A stretch of DNA of 54,674 nucleotides from Roseicyclus sp. (GCF_018402035.1 NZ_JAGYJN010000009.1:1-54674); one strand, 5' to 3'. Numbered from the stretch's first letter, positions 26,271 to 35,175 are shown. Program-made: numbers and translations. Notes: generated by a model from the letters alone, not told the origin.

Positions 26271-28211
26271 ATGATCCGGTCCCCCCTGCTTCTTCGCATC
26301 TGCGCCTTTGGCCTTGGGCTGGGCTTGTGCATCGTGACGGCTGGCCTGCTCGCCTTGTGGATGGAGCGGCGCTCGGTCGATGCGGTCAGCACGGCATTGA
26401 CCGATACCGGCATCACATGGGCCAGTGTCAGCGCTGATGGGCTGCAACTGTTCTTGGATGGCACCGCACCGAACGAAGCGGCGGCATTTCGCGCCAGCCA
26501 GCGCGCCGCCACACAGGTTGATGCCGACCGCATTATCAACCGAATCGAGATCGCCCGGCGCGATGACCTGCGGCCACCGCGCTTTTCGCTCGATATCCTG
26601 CGCGCCAGCGACGGGATCCAAGTGATCGGCCTTGTTCCGGCTGCAACCGGTGTCGATGCGATCAACACGACGATCACCGAACTTGCCCAAGATGGGTCAG
26701 TCGACAATCTGATCGAGACCGCTGATTTCGCTGTGCCACCCGCATGGGAGGCAGCGCTGAGCTATGGGCTGGAGGCGCTGCGCCGCCTGCCGCGATCCAA
26801 GATCACCATCTATGCCGACCGGGTCGAGGTGCAGGCCATCGCCGAAAGCATCGCGCAACAGGGCGAATTCATGCGCATGCTTGGTCAGAACCAGCCCGAC
26901 GGCGTCACCGTCTATCTCGATATCTCGGCACCACGCCCGGTGTTCACGCCCTTTCAGTTGCGGTTTTCGATCACCGAGGAGGGTCAGGCGCGGCTTGAGA
27001 CCTGCGTTGCCGATAGCGAGGTCGCGCAACGCCGCATCCAAGCTGCTGCCGTGGCAGCAGGCGCACAGGCCACGCCCTTTTGTCAGGTCGGGCTTGGCGC
27101 ACCATCAGCGCAGTGGGGTGATGCCGTCGTGGCCGCAATCGCCGCTTTGGCCGATTTGGGCCGCGGCACGGTCGCCCTTTCCGATACCGATGTGACCTTG
27201 ATCGCAGCCGCAGGCACCAGCCAAGATGATTTTGATAAAGTCTTGGGTGAACTGGACAACGCCCTGCCAGCGCTGTTTTCGCTGCAAGGGGCCTTGAGCC
27301 AAGACAGCACCAACGCTGCAAACCCCGAAGGCCCAGCGCGGCTCATCGCAACGCTGGATGATGAAGGCCAGATGCGGCTGCGCGGGCGCGTGCCCGACGG
27401 CCCGGTCGGGCGTTCGGTCGCGACCTATGCACGCGCGCTTTTCGGGGCGGAACGCGCCGATATCGCCATGCGCGAGGTCGGCGACCTACCCACAGGCTGG
27501 GCGGTGCGCGCGATGATCGGGCTGGAGGCGCTGTCACGGCTGAACGAAGGCACGATGACGCTTGAGCCGGAGATGCTGATCCTGCGCGGGCGCACCGGCG
27601 ATGCGGCGATGGAATCAGAGCTGTCTCGCTCCTTGGCTGATGCTTTGGGGCAAGGCGCGGCGTTTGAGCTGCGGGTCAGCTATCTTGAGGCGCTTGATCC
27701 GATGGCCGCGCTGCCCAGCCCCGAGGAATGTGTCGCACGGATTGACGCGATCCAAGCCGATGCAAAAATCACCTTTGATCCCGGCTCGGTCGAGATCAAC
27801 GAGAGTGCTGCGGCAATCCTTGATCAGATCGCAACGGTGCTGCCCGATTGCCGCCATGTCAGGATGGAAATTGCAGGCCATACCGATAGCCAAGGCCGCG
27901 AGGAGATGAACCTCAACCTCAGCCAATCGCGCGCCGATGCGGTGCTCAATGGGCTCTTGGCACGCAATGTGCTGGTCTCGAATCTTGTTTCGCAGGGCTA
28001 TGGTGAAAGCCAACCGATTGCGCCCAACGACACCGAGGAAGGGCGCGAGCAAAATCGGCGCATCACCTTCAGGTTGTTGAGCGAGGCCAGCGATGACGCC
28101 GCACTTGCAGATGCGCAGGTCGATGATCCGCGAAGCGCGCCCATCGGCAACCCCCGACCGCGACCTGATCGCACGCCAGATGCGGCCGCGCCGCCCCCCG
28201 AGCAGGAGTGA
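26271..28211 (+). CDS. OmpA-domain envelope protein with BON-like repeats
   Basis: The 646-residue protein has an N-terminal hydrophobic anchor (about 12-32), two segments that look like BON domains (about 40-95 and 435-500), a long middle region, and a C-terminal OmpA/MotB peptidoglycan-binding domain (about 490-615: ITFDPGSVEI, IAGHTDSQG, LSQSRADAV, GYGESQPIAPN, QNRRITF). The tail is proline-rich. This order recalls BON-OmpA proteins such as mycobacterial ArfA. It probably tethers an inner-membrane or periplasmic assembly to peptidoglycan. It is followed at 6 bp by a small coiled-coil membrane protein that may be its partner. Confidence 0.85.
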   Translation: MIRSPLLLRICAFGLGLGLCIVTAGLLALWMERRSVDAVSTALTDTGITWASVSADGLQLFLDGTAPNEAAAFRASQRAATQVDADRIINRIEIARRDDLRPPRFSLDILRASDGIQVIGLVPAATGVDAINTTITELAQDGSVDNLIETADFAVPPAWEAALSYGLEALRRLPRSKITIYADRVEVQAIAESIAQQGEFMRMLGQNQPDGVTVYLDISAPRPVFTPFQLRFSITEEGQARLETCVADSEVAQRRIQAAAVAAGAQATPFCQVGLGAPSAQWGDAVVAAIAALADLGRGTVALSDTDVTLIAAAGTSQDDFDKVLGELDNALPALFSLQGALSQDSTNAANPEGPARLIATLDDEGQMRLRGRVPDGPVGRSVATYARALFGAERADIAMREVGDLPTGWAVRAMIGLEALSRLNEGTMTLEPEMLILRGRTGDAAMESELSRSLADALGQGAAFELRVSYLEALDPMAALPSPEECVARIDAIQADAKITFDPGSVEINESAAAILDQIATVLPDCRHVRMEIAGHTDSQGREEMNLNLSQSRADAVLNGLLARNVLVSNLVSQGYGESQPIAPNDTEEGREQNRRITFRLLSEASDDAALADAQVDDPRSAPIGNPRPRPDRTPDAAAPPPEQE

Positions 28212-28217
28212 GCAAAG

Positions 28218-28550
28218 TTGAACCGTCTTGAATTCGTCATCGCCATCGCGGCCATCTTGTTTGTCGCCTTTATCCTTGGATGGGTGGCGCACATGTTGTT
28301 GTCGCGGTTCAGCCGCGTGTCGCGCGCTGATCTCAACGAGATGGACGCCATGGCCAAGGCGCTGCATGATGCGGAAGAAACCCGCGATCAAGCCATCGCC
28401 TATCTGCAGCAGCGCGAAGCGGAACTGACGGGCCAGTTAAGCCAGACCGAGGCAGAATTGCGCGCGACGATGGACGGGCTGCGCGAGGCTCGCCAAGAGA
28501 CCGAGGAGTTGCGGCTTTATATCGAGCGCAGCAATCAGGGGCAGGATTGA
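28218..28550 (+). CDS. Small membrane protein with coiled-coil tail
   Basis: The 110-residue product has one N-terminal transmembrane helix (about 6-27) and then a heptad-rich, charged segment (about 38-105, rich in E, Q, R, L) that should form a coiled coil. No named family is recognised. It starts at TTG 28218, six bases after the OmpA-like stop, with AGGAG at 28204-28208, so it is cotranscribed. A scaffold or partner role for the OmpA-like protein is possible. Confidence 0.75.
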   Translation: MNRLEFVIAIAAILFVAFILGWVAHMLLSRFSRVSRADLNEMDAMAKALHDAEETRDQAIAYLQQREAELTGQLSQTEAELRATMDGLREARQETEELRLYIERSNQGQD

Positions 28551-28578
28551 CCGGCAGCGCCGAGCAGCAAGGCTTGGT

Positions 28579-28640
28579 ATGGGGGCTCTGCCCCCGCCCG
28601 TTCCGGGCCCCCCCGGGATATTTTTGAAACGAAGAAGACC
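28579..28640. repeat. GC-rich 3' element, copy A
   Basis: The element contains GGGGGC-TCT-GCCCCC, a second short GC hairpin, a C-run, then GGGATATTTTTGAAACGAAGA. It matches copy B at 35105-35164 in order and composition. It abuts the moaE stop and also lies 3' of the coiled-coil gene, so it may act as a transcript end for one or both. Confidence 0.7.
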
Positions 28641-29120
28641 TTAGGATTGAGTTGCATGGTCAGGTATCGACCATGAAGCCAAGGCGTCTTCGTCTTCGGC
28701 GCGCGCAGCGACCCATGCGGCACCCGCTGTGGTAATCTCTTTCTTCCAAAAGGGCGCGCGCGATTTCAGGTAATCCATCAAGAAGGCCGCCCCCGCGAAA
28801 GCATCGGCGCGGTGGCGCGCAGCGGTTGCGACCATCATGATGGGGTCGCTGGGCGCAAGTGGGCCGTAGCGGTGCAAGATCATCGCATCGATGAGCTGGA
28901 AACGGTCAAGCGCCTCGGCCCGGATCGCGGCAAGGGCCGTTTCGGTCATGCCGGGATAATGTTCGATTTCCATCGCCTGCAGATCGCCCGTGGCCAGATC
29001 GCGGGTGATGCCCGAAAAGCTGACGATCGCACCGGCACCGGGCACCGTTTCAGCAAAGGCGTTGAGCTCGGCCCCCATGTCGAAGGGGGCGGATTGCACG
29101 CGAATGGGGGGGGGCGCCAT
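28641..29120 (-). CDS. moaE: Molybdopterin synthase catalytic subunit
   Basis: MoaE converts precursor Z (cyclic pyranopterin monophosphate) to molybdopterin with sulfur from MoaD. The 159-residue protein contains GAIVSFSGITRD, MEIEHYPGMTE and the active-site lysines in FWKKEI. The start at 29120 directly follows the moaD stop; the frame is open much further upstream but that part lies over moaD. It is the last gene of the uvrC-pgsA-moaD-moaE run. Confidence 0.93.
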   Translation of the reverse strand: MAPPPIRVQSAPFDMGAELNAFAETVPGAGAIVSFSGITRDLATGDLQAMEIEHYPGMTETALAAIRAEALDRFQLIDAMILHRYGPLAPSDPIMMVATAARHRADAFAGAAFLMDYLKSRAPFWKKEITTAGAAWVAARAEDEDALASWSIPDHATQS

Positions 29121-29122
29121 GC

Positions 29123-29374
29123 TCAGCCCCCGGTCATCGGCGGGAAGAACGCGACCTCGCGCGCGCCGGCAAGCGGGGCGTCCATCTCGACCAATGCATG
29201 GTCGATGGCCGCGCGGATCGCGCCCGGATCGGAAAAGGCCAGCGCATAACCCTCGTCGCGCGCGGCGAGTTCGGCGATCAAATCGGCGATGGTCGCAGCC
29301 TCGGTCTCGACCGTCTCGGCGTTCGTGCCAACGCGTTCGCGCAGCCAAGCGAAATAGCGGATTTCGAGTGTCAT
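29123..29374 (-). CDS. moaD: Molybdopterin synthase sulfur carrier subunit
   Basis: MoaD is a small ubiquitin-like sulfur carrier. The 83-residue product begins MTLEIRYFAWLRERVG and ends with the diagnostic Gly-Gly, which is adenylated and thiocarboxylated before sulfur transfer in MoaE. It sits directly between pgsA (1-base overlap) and moaE (2-bp gap). Confidence 0.95.
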   Translation of the reverse strand: MTLEIRYFAWLRERVGTNAETVETEAATIADLIAELAARDEGYALAFSDPGAIRAAIDHALVEMDAPLAGAREVAFFPPMTGG

Positions 29375-30036
29375 CAGCGCTCCGTCAGATAGGGCATCGC
29401 CTTGCGGAAGTAATCAAGCCCGGTGAGCAATGTCAGGGCGGCGGCGGACCACAACAGGACCAGACCGCCGTAAGATGAGAGCATCAGGCCGCTGAATTTC
29501 CAGTTCAGCCCGACATCATCGCGGATCGCACCGTTCAAGATGCCCGAGACAATCTCGGCATTCATGCCCAAGGTCTGCATCACGAAGTAATGATCGAACA
29601 GGCCCCAAGCAAACAGCATGGTAATGGCCACCATCTGAACCATCGTTTTCCACTTGGCCAAGGGCGTGACCTTGAGCGTGCCAGCCTGATGGCCCAGAAA
29701 TTCGCGCAGGCCAGAGACGAACACCTCGCGCAGCAAGATCGCCACGACCGGGATCAAGGTCCAAGCGGTGATGCCATGGATGCCAAGGATCACGGCAAGC
29801 GCGATGACGACCACGGCCTTGTCCGCGATCGGGTCGAGCATGGCGCCAAAACGGCTGATTTGGTTCCATGCGCGCGCAAGGTAGCCATCGACATAATCGG
29901 TGAGCGAGGCGAGCAAAAAGATCGTCATGGCCGCCCAATCCGCGAAGGGGCGGGGCAAGATCAAGAAGACCAGCGCCACCATGGGGGCCGCGATCATGCG
30001 GGCGACGGTCAAGATATTTGGCAAGGTCCAGCGCAT
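29374..30036 (-). CDS. pgsA: CDP-diacylglycerol-glycerol-3-phosphate 3-phosphatidyltransferase
   Basis: PgsA makes phosphatidylglycerol phosphate at the inner membrane. The 220-residue protein has about five hydrophobic segments and the full CDP-alcohol phosphotransferase signature with Asp47, Asp50-Gly51, Ala54-Arg55, Gly64, Asp68 and Asp72. It is 43 bp after uvrC and overlaps moaD by one base. Confidence 0.94.
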   Translation of the reverse strand: MRWTLPNILTVARMIAAPMVALVFLILPRPFADWAAMTIFLLASLTDYVDGYLARAWNQISRFGAMLDPIADKAVVVIALAVILGIHGITAWTLIPVVAILLREVFVSGLREFLGHQAGTLKVTPLAKWKTMVQMVAITMLFAWGLFDHYFVMQTLGMNAEIVSGILNGAIRDDVGLNWKFSGLMLSSYGGLVLLWSAAALTLLTGLDYFRKAMPYLTER

Positions 30037-30079
30037 AAGGGATGGGTAGCGCGAATGTAGCCCCGGCGGAAGGGGGGCG

Positions 30080-31948
30080 TTAGCCGCGCTCGTGGAAATG
30101 ATCGTAGATCTTTTGCGCCAAAGCCTCGTTCACGCCGTCCACGGCCCGCAGATCGGCAAGATCAGCCCGCGCCACCGCCTTGGCCGAGCCGAAATGGGCC
30201 AAAAGCGCCCGTTTGCGCGCCGCACCGACCCCTGTGATATCGTCAAGCGGCGTGGCGCTGACAGCCTTGGCCCGCTTGGCGCGATGCGCGCCGATGGCGA
30301 AGCGATGCGCCTCGTCACGCAGGCGTTGGATGAAATAAAGCACCGGATCATTGCGCTGAAGCGCGGTTGGGCGGTGGCCGGGGCGATGGAATTCCTCTTT
30401 GCCCTGATCGCGGTCGATCCCCTTGGCCACGCCGATGAAGGGGATATCGTCGATACCGAGATCATCCATGATCTGTTTGACCGCCGAGACCTGTCCGGCC
30501 CCGCCATCGATGAGCAACAGATCGGGCCAAGACGCGCTTTCGCGGTCGGGATCTTCCTTGAGAAGGCGCTGAAAGCGACGGGTCAGCACCTCTTTCATCA
30601 TGCCAAAATCATCGCCGGGCGTCAGATCGGTGCCGCGAATGTTGAACTTGCGGTATTGCGATTTGAGAAAGCCATCGGGGCCTGCGACGATCATCGCACC
30701 CACGGCATCGGTGCCTTGGATATGGGAGTTGTCGTAAACCTCTACCCGCTGCGGCGGTGCCTCCAGCGTGAAGGCATCGGCCAACCCTTCCAGCAGCTTG
30801 GTTTGCGCCTGCCCCTCGGCCATGCGGCGGGCAAGGCTTTCGCGGGCGTTGCGCAGCGCGCCATCGATCAGCTCGGCCTTTTCGCCGCGTTGGGGGACCA
30901 AAATCTCGACCTTGCGACCCAGCTTTTGGCTGAGCGCGTCGATCATCAGATCGGCATTGTCGATCATATGGCTGAGGATCAGCTGTGGCGGCGGGTCTTT
31001 TTGATCGTAGAATTGGCCCAAGAACGCCTCGAGCACCTCGGGCGGTTCGATATCGGGGCCGATGCGCGGATAGTAATCCTTGTTGCCCCAATTTTGATTG
31101 GCGCGGATGAAGAACACCTGCACACAGGCCTGCCCCCCCTCCATATGGAGCGCGATGACATCGGCCTCGCGCACGCCGCGCGGGTTGATGCCTTGGGCCG
31201 ATTGCACATTGGTCAGCGCGCGGATGCGGTCACGTAGCGCGGCGGCGCGCTCAAACTCCATCGCCTCGGCGGCTTGCGTCATCTGGGTGGCCAATTGCAC
31301 CTGCAATTCGGTCGAGTCGCCCTTGAGAAAGCGCATCGCATCATTGACCGAAGCCGCGTAATCGGCCGCACTGATCTGGCCCGTGCAAGGGGCCGAGCAG
31401 CGCTTGATCTGGTAGAGCAGGCAAGGACGGGTGCGGCTTTCAAAGGTCGCGTCGGTGCAATTGCGCAAAAGAAACACACGCTGAAGCTGGTTCAGCGTGC
31501 GGTTGACCGCACCCGCGCTGGCGAAGGGGCCGAAATAATCGCCTTTGGCCGTTTTGGCACCGCGATGTTTCATGATCTGCGGAAAGGCATGGTCGCGGGT
31601 GACAAGGATATTGGGAAAGGATTTATCATCGCGCAACAGCACGTTGTAACGCGGCTTGAGCTGTTTGATGAGGTTTTGTTCCAAAAGCAGCGCCTCGGTC
31701 TCGGTGCGCGTGGTCAAAAACATCATCGTGGCGGTTTCACGGATCATCCGCGCAATGCGCGGGGAATGGCCCATGGGCTTGGCGTAGTTCGCGACACGTT
31801 TTTTCAGCGCGCGCGCCTTGCCGACGTAAAGCACCCGGCTTTGGGTATCGAGCATGCGGTAAACACCCGGCGAATTGTCGAGCGTGCGCAGATAGGCGTG
31901 GATCACCTCATGGCCGGTCGCGGGGGTGGTGTCAGGTGGCTGTGTCAT
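30080..31948 (-). CDS. uvrC: Excinuclease ABC subunit C
   Basis: UvrC makes both incisions in nucleotide excision repair. The 622-residue protein shows, in order, the GIY-YIG nuclease domain (about 27-105, SPGVYRM and VLYVGKA), the UvrB-interacting UVR motif ([15 protein letters not shown]), the RNase H-like 3'-side nuclease domain ([12 protein letters not shown]) and a C-terminal helix-hairpin-helix region ([13 protein letters not shown]...AVDGVN). It heads a run with pgsA, moaD and moaE. No alphaproteobacterial LexA box (GTTC-N7-GTTC) is seen upstream. Confidence 0.96.
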   Translation of the reverse strand: MTQPPDTTPATGHEVIHAYLRTLDNSPGVYRMLDTQSRVLYVGKARALKKRVANYAKPMGHSPRIARMIRETATMMFLTTRTETEALLLEQNLIKQLKPRYNVLLRDDKSFPNILVTRDHAFPQIMKHRGAKTAKGDYFGPFASAGAVNRTLNQLQRVFLLRNCTDATFESRTRPCLLYQIKRCSAPCTGQISAADYAASVNDAMRFLKGDSTELQVQLATQMTQAAEAMEFERAAALRDRIRALTNVQSAQGINPRGVREADVIALHMEGGQACVQVFFIRANQNWGNKDYYPRIGPDIEPPEVLEAFLGQFYDQKDPPPQLILSHMIDNADLMIDALSQKLGRKVEILVPQRGEKAELIDGALRNARESLARRMAEGQAQTKLLEGLADAFTLEAPPQRVEVYDNSHIQGTDAVGAMIVAGPDGFLKSQYRKFNIRGTDLTPGDDFGMMKEVLTRRFQRLLKEDPDRESASWPDLLLIDGGAGQVSAVKQIMDDLGIDDIPFIGVAKGIDRDQGKEEFHRPGHRPTALQRNDPVLYFIQRLRDEAHRFAIGAHRAKRAKAVSATPLDDITGVGAARKRALLAHFGSAKAVARADLADLRAVDGVNEALAQKIYDHFHERG

Positions 31949-32250
31949 GGTGACGAGAGCTTTCGCGATTCCCGTGATGGCTGCAACGGAACCGAGGGGG
32001 GATCAAGGGCTGAGCTGTCCACTCAAGCTGTGGATAAGACTGCGGAGAAAACCAGAGCGAGCGGAAATTTTCCTTGGTTTTGCATAGGTTCTACGATTTG
32101 CCTAAAATTTAGGCTTATCCGTAAGATGCTGTTTTTAAGTGATTTATTTTTTCATATTGTGCGAGATTAACGCGCTGTTACGCAAGTTTAACAAAAGCTT
32201 CACATAAACGATCGCGGTGGAAAACTACCTATCCGTATCGAAAGGTGATG
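31949..32250. other. 302-bp non-coding gap with AT-rich core and a perfect DnaA box
   Basis: No credible gene lies here. Positions 32070-32240 are markedly AT-rich against a GC-rich background. A perfect DnaA box, TGTGGATAA (TTATCCACA on the minus strand), is at 32029-32037 and a looser match, TTATCCGTA, is near 32115. GCCTAAA-A-TTTAGGC at 32100-32114 is a perfect inverted repeat. Minus-strand TTGCGT and CACAAT with an 18-bp spacer (about 32160-32190) is a weak promoter candidate for uvrC. See findings. Confidence 0.55.
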
Positions 32251-33027
32251 CTATTCCACTCCGATGACGTCTGGGGTTTCCCATCCGAGATGTTGGCCGC
32301 CATCGACACAGATCAATTGGCCCGTCACGGCACGTGCATCAAGCAAATAGCGCAGCGCATCACAGATGCCTTTTTCGTCGGCACCACGGTTGAGGATGGT
32401 GGCGGCACGCTGACGGGCGAAATGCGCGGCACTTTGTCTTGCGCCCTGTAGGGTCGGGCCGGGACCGATGGCATTGACGCGGACACGCGGGGCCAAAGCT
32501 TGGGCAGCGGTGCGCGTCAATGCCCAAAGGCCCATCTTGGCGATGGTGTAGGACATGAATTCCGGCGTCAGCTTATGCACGCGCTGGTCGATCATATTGA
32601 CGACGAGCCCCTGCGCCAGCGGCTCACCATTCTCATCCGCGATGGGAGCGGGGATTTGCGCGGCCAAGGCCTGCGTCAGCACGAAGGGCGCGCGCAGGTT
32701 GGATTCAAGATGCCGGTCCCAACTGGCCCGCGTGGCGCTGGCCAGATTATCATACTCGAAAATCGAAGCATTGTTGATCAGCACGGTAATCGGCGCGCCG
32801 AAAGCCTGTGCCGCGCGCGGCAAAAGGGTCTGCATGTCATCTTCGACGGTAAGATCGGCTTGCAGCGTCACGGCACGCACACCGAAGCCGCGCACCTCCT
32901 TGGCCGTATCCTCGGCCGCGTCGGCGCTGCCGGCATAATGGATCGCGACATCATGGCCGGCGCGCGCCAGTTCCAACGCCATTGCCCGGCCAAGCCGCAG
33001 CGCTGCACCTGTTACCAATGCGGTCAT
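32251..33027 (-). CDS. Pteridine-reductase-like SDR (FolM/PTR1 type)
   Basis: The 258-residue protein is an SDR with features of the pteridine/dihydrofolate reductase branch: TGAALRLGR (6-14), NNASIF (85-90), and a catalytic set in which the usual Ser is replaced by Asp147 (VNMIDQR), followed by Tyr160 and Lys164 (SYTIAK). PTR1 and FolM also use Asp at that place. It may reduce dihydromonapterin, dihydrofolate or a related pterin with NADPH; this is inferred from motifs. It lies 10 bp after the Na+/Ca2+ exchanger gene in the same direction. Confidence 0.8.
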   Translation of the reverse strand: MTALVTGAALRLGRAMALELARAGHDVAIHYAGSADAAEDTAKEVRGFGVRAVTLQADLTVEDDMQTLLPRAAQAFGAPITVLINNASIFEYDNLASATRASWDRHLESNLRAPFVLTQALAAQIPAPIADENGEPLAQGLVVNMIDQRVHKLTPEFMSYTIAKMGLWALTRTAAQALAPRVRVNAIGPGPTLQGARQSAAHFARQRAATILNRGADEKGICDALRYLLDARAVTGQLICVDGGQHLGWETPDVIGVE

Positions 33028-33037
33028 CTGATCTGCC

Positions 33038-34000
33038 TCATGCGAAAATGCTTACCAGATAGGCAAGATAGAGCGCGGTGAACACAGCGCCAACCGCCCG
33101 GCCCATCGGCCAGCGCAAGAACACGAACGGGGCCAGTGCCAGCGTCGCGGCAAGCATAACCCAAAGGTCGAACCGCAAGATCACTGGGTCGACCGGAATC
33201 GGCCCCACCAGTGCTGCCACACCGATGATGCCCATCAGGTTGAACATGTTCGAGCCGATAACATTGCCGATGGCCACATCGGCATGGCGGCGCAGCGCGG
33301 CCATGACGGTCGTGGCCAGTTCCGGCAATGTCGTACCGATCGCCACGAAGCTGAGGCCGATGACGGTTTCGCTGATCCCCACATCACGCGCGATGGCGAC
33401 CGCGCCATCGACGAAGAGGTCCGCACCAAAGGGCAGGCCGATCAGGCCCAAGAGCAGGAAAAGCACGATCTGCCAGATCGGCATATCGGGGTCGGCCACT
33501 TCCAAGCTGTCTTGGTCATCCTGCGCGGCCAGCGCATCGGCCGTGGCGCGGCGATGGGCCTGCGCGCTGCGCGCCGCATCCACCAAGATCAGGCCCAACC
33601 CCGCCAAAAGGATCAGCCCATGCCACCAAACATAGGGGCCAGCCAAGCCCAAGCCGATGAACATGAGCGTGCCGATGAACATGAAAACATAGCTGCGCCG
33701 TGTATCGCTCCCGACGCCTAGGCCAAAGATCAGCGCAGGCAGGCCAAGGATCAGCAAGATATTGGCCGTGTTCGCGCCCACGACATTGCCCAAGGCCAGA
33801 CCCGGCACACCATCAAGCACTGCCTTGATCGAAATCAGCAATTCCGGCGCAGAGGTACCAAAGGCCACCACCGTCACGCTGACGATCAGCGCAGGAATGC
33901 CAAGGCGCAGGCTGAGATTGACCGCCCCTTTGACCAGCGCATCGCCCGCAAGCAGCAAAATGATCAGGCCAAGGCCGGCATAAAGGACATCTAAAGGCAA
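33038..34000 (-). CDS. Calcium/sodium antiporter (CaCA family, YrbG-like)
   Basis: This integral membrane exchanger of 320 residues has the two inverted alpha repeats of the family: GTSAPELLIS with GNVVGANTANILLILG, and IGTTLPELATT with GNVIGSNMFNLMGIIG. About ten hydrophobic helices are visible, with a charged cytoplasmic loop between the halves (about 145-170). It would exchange Na+ or H+ for Ca2+. The start seems to be a TTG at 34000, since an in-frame stop lies four codons upstream and no ATG fits. Its start is only 4 bp from the stop of the zinc-ribbon gene, so these genes form a chain. Confidence 0.92.
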   Translation of the reverse strand: MPLDVLYAGLGLIILLLAGDALVKGAVNLSLRLGIPALIVSVTVVAFGTSAPELLISIKAVLDGVPGLALGNVVGANTANILLILGLPALIFGLGVGSDTRRSYVFMFIGTLMFIGLGLAGPYVWWHGLILLAGLGLILVDAARSAQAHRRATADALAAQDDQDSLEVADPDMPIWQIVLFLLLGLIGLPFGADLFVDGAVAIARDVGISETVIGLSFVAIGTTLPELATTVMAALRRHADVAIGNVIGSNMFNLMGIIGVAALVGPIPVDPVILRFDLWVMLAATLALAPFVFLRWPMGRAVGAVFTALYLAYLVSIFA

Positions 34001-34004
34001 ATGA

Positions 34005-34196
34005 TTAACCTAGGTCGTTACGACAATGGCGGCAGGGGCCACCGCGCAGATTGTAGCGCCCGCAATCAGGGCAAAGCCGCGGCTTGGGCAGATGCGCCTT
34101 GCCCCCGCCCTTGCGCCCGATCCCCGGAAGGCGGAGGCGGCCAAACATGGCCAGCACCACCATGAAGATCAAAAACAGGCTGACGATCTTGAGCAT
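34005..34196 (-). CDS. Zinc-ribbon membrane microprotein
   Basis: This 63-residue protein has one N-terminal transmembrane helix (about 3-18) and a C-terminal zinc ribbon with two CxxC knuckles: Cys42-Pro-Asp-Cys45 and Cys55-Arg-His-Cys58. The linker is Gly- and Lys-rich. I know no function. Its ATG overlaps the stop of the S49 peptidase gene as TGATG, indicating translational coupling, so it may be an accessory or regulator of that peptidase. Confidence 0.78.
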   Translation of the reverse strand: MLKIVSLFLIFMVVLAMFGRLRLPGIGRKGGGKAHLPKPRLCPDCGRYNLRGGPCRHCRNDLG

Positions 34197-34999
34197 CACG
34201 TTAGACCGAACCGCGCCCAATGGCTGCGGTCTTCGACCCCGGCCAAGACTCCCGCACCAAGGCTAGCACCGAACCGCTGGAACAGGCCACGTTTCGGCCC
34301 ATAGTGGCGCAAGCGCACCTTGTCGCCGTAAAGCGCGGTAAGCTTGGGCATCATATGGGCGACACCATCGGCAAGGCCCAGTTCGACAGCGCGCGCACCC
34401 GCCCAGAAACGGCCTGTGAACAGCTCTTCCGCGGCATTGAGGCGGTCGCCGCGGCGCGCCTTGACATGGGCGATGAAACTCTCGTGGATCTGGTCTTGGA
34501 TCGCGCGCAGACGGGCCACATCCTCGGGGTTTTCGGGTTTGAACGGGTCGAGCAGGGATTTGTCGCGCCCGGCGGTGTGCAAGCGCCGCTCGACCCCGAT
34601 GCGCGCGATGGCATCGCTGAAGCCGAAACCGGCCGAGATGACGCCGATGGAGCCAAGGATCGAGCTTGCATCGACCCAGATGTCATCGGCCGCGCAAGCC
34701 AGCCAATAGCCACCCGATGCAGCGACATCTTCGACAAAGGCGTGAACGGGGATCTTTTTCTCATCGGCGAGGCGGCGGATGCGTGCAGCGATCAGCGAGG
34801 ATTGCGCCGGGCTCCCACCGGGGGAATTCAGCACCAAGGCCACAGCGGCGGGTTTGCCCTTGGTGAATGCCCGCTCAATCGCGGGGGCAAGTGCCTGATC
34901 GCTTAACCCACCGCCACGGGCAGAGGCCACGATCACGCCCGAAAGGCGGATCACCGACACGGTCGGGGCTTGGGTGATAAACGGGATGAAACGTTTCAT
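34196..34999 (-). CDS. S49 family signal peptide peptidase (SppA/SohB-like)
   Basis: The 267-residue protein is a short, single-domain S49 serine peptidase. The nucleophile is Ser95 in VAASGGYW, the likely base is Lys147 in AGRDKSLLDPF, and LNSPGGSP (58-65) forms the oxyanion region. The N-terminal MKRFIPF segment is only weakly hydrophobic, so membrane anchoring is uncertain. S49 peptidases degrade signal peptides and small membrane peptides. The start at 34999 fits the family; the longer open frame upstream covers the GC-rich repeat and is not coding. Confidence 0.9.
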   Translation of the reverse strand: MKRFIPFITQAPTVSVIRLSGVIVASARGGGLSDQALAPAIERAFTKGKPAAVALVLNSPGGSPAQSSLIAARIRRLADEKKIPVHAFVEDVAASGGYWLACAADDIWVDASSILGSIGVISAGFGFSDAIARIGVERRLHTAGRDKSLLDPFKPENPEDVARLRAIQDQIHESFIAHVKARRGDRLNAAEELFTGRFWAGARAVELGLADGVAHMMPKLTALYGDKVRLRHYGPKRGLFQRFGASLGAGVLAGVEDRSHWARFGLT

Positions 35000-35104
35000 A
35001 TGATGCGATGTAGAGTGCCCTTTGCATTGGAACAAGGCGGCAGCGGTGGAATGATGGTGATGTGGTTTGCATGCATCGGGCAATGTCTTGGGCGGCTTGG
35101 TCGC

Positions 35105-35164
35105 ATGGGGGGCGCTGCCCCCCGGCCTTCGGCCTCCCCCCGGAGTATTTGTGAAGCAAAGATG
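35105..35164. repeat. GC-rich 3' element, copy B
   Basis: The element contains GGGGGGC-GCT-GCCCCCC, then GGCC-TTC-GGCC, a C-run and GGAGTATTTGTGAAGCAAAGATG. It lies directly 3' of the acyl-CoA synthetase stop (35176) in the same relation as copy A to moaE, which points to a role at transcript ends. The rest of the 176-bp gap shows nothing else clear. Confidence 0.7.
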
Positions 35165-35175
35165 GGCTGGGCGCG

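Noticed and set aside
31949..32250. Assignment of this gap as the chromosomal replication origin
   Set aside because: Only one perfect DnaA box is present and neighbouring genes (uvrC, an SDR) are not origin markers; kept as a lower-interest finding instead.
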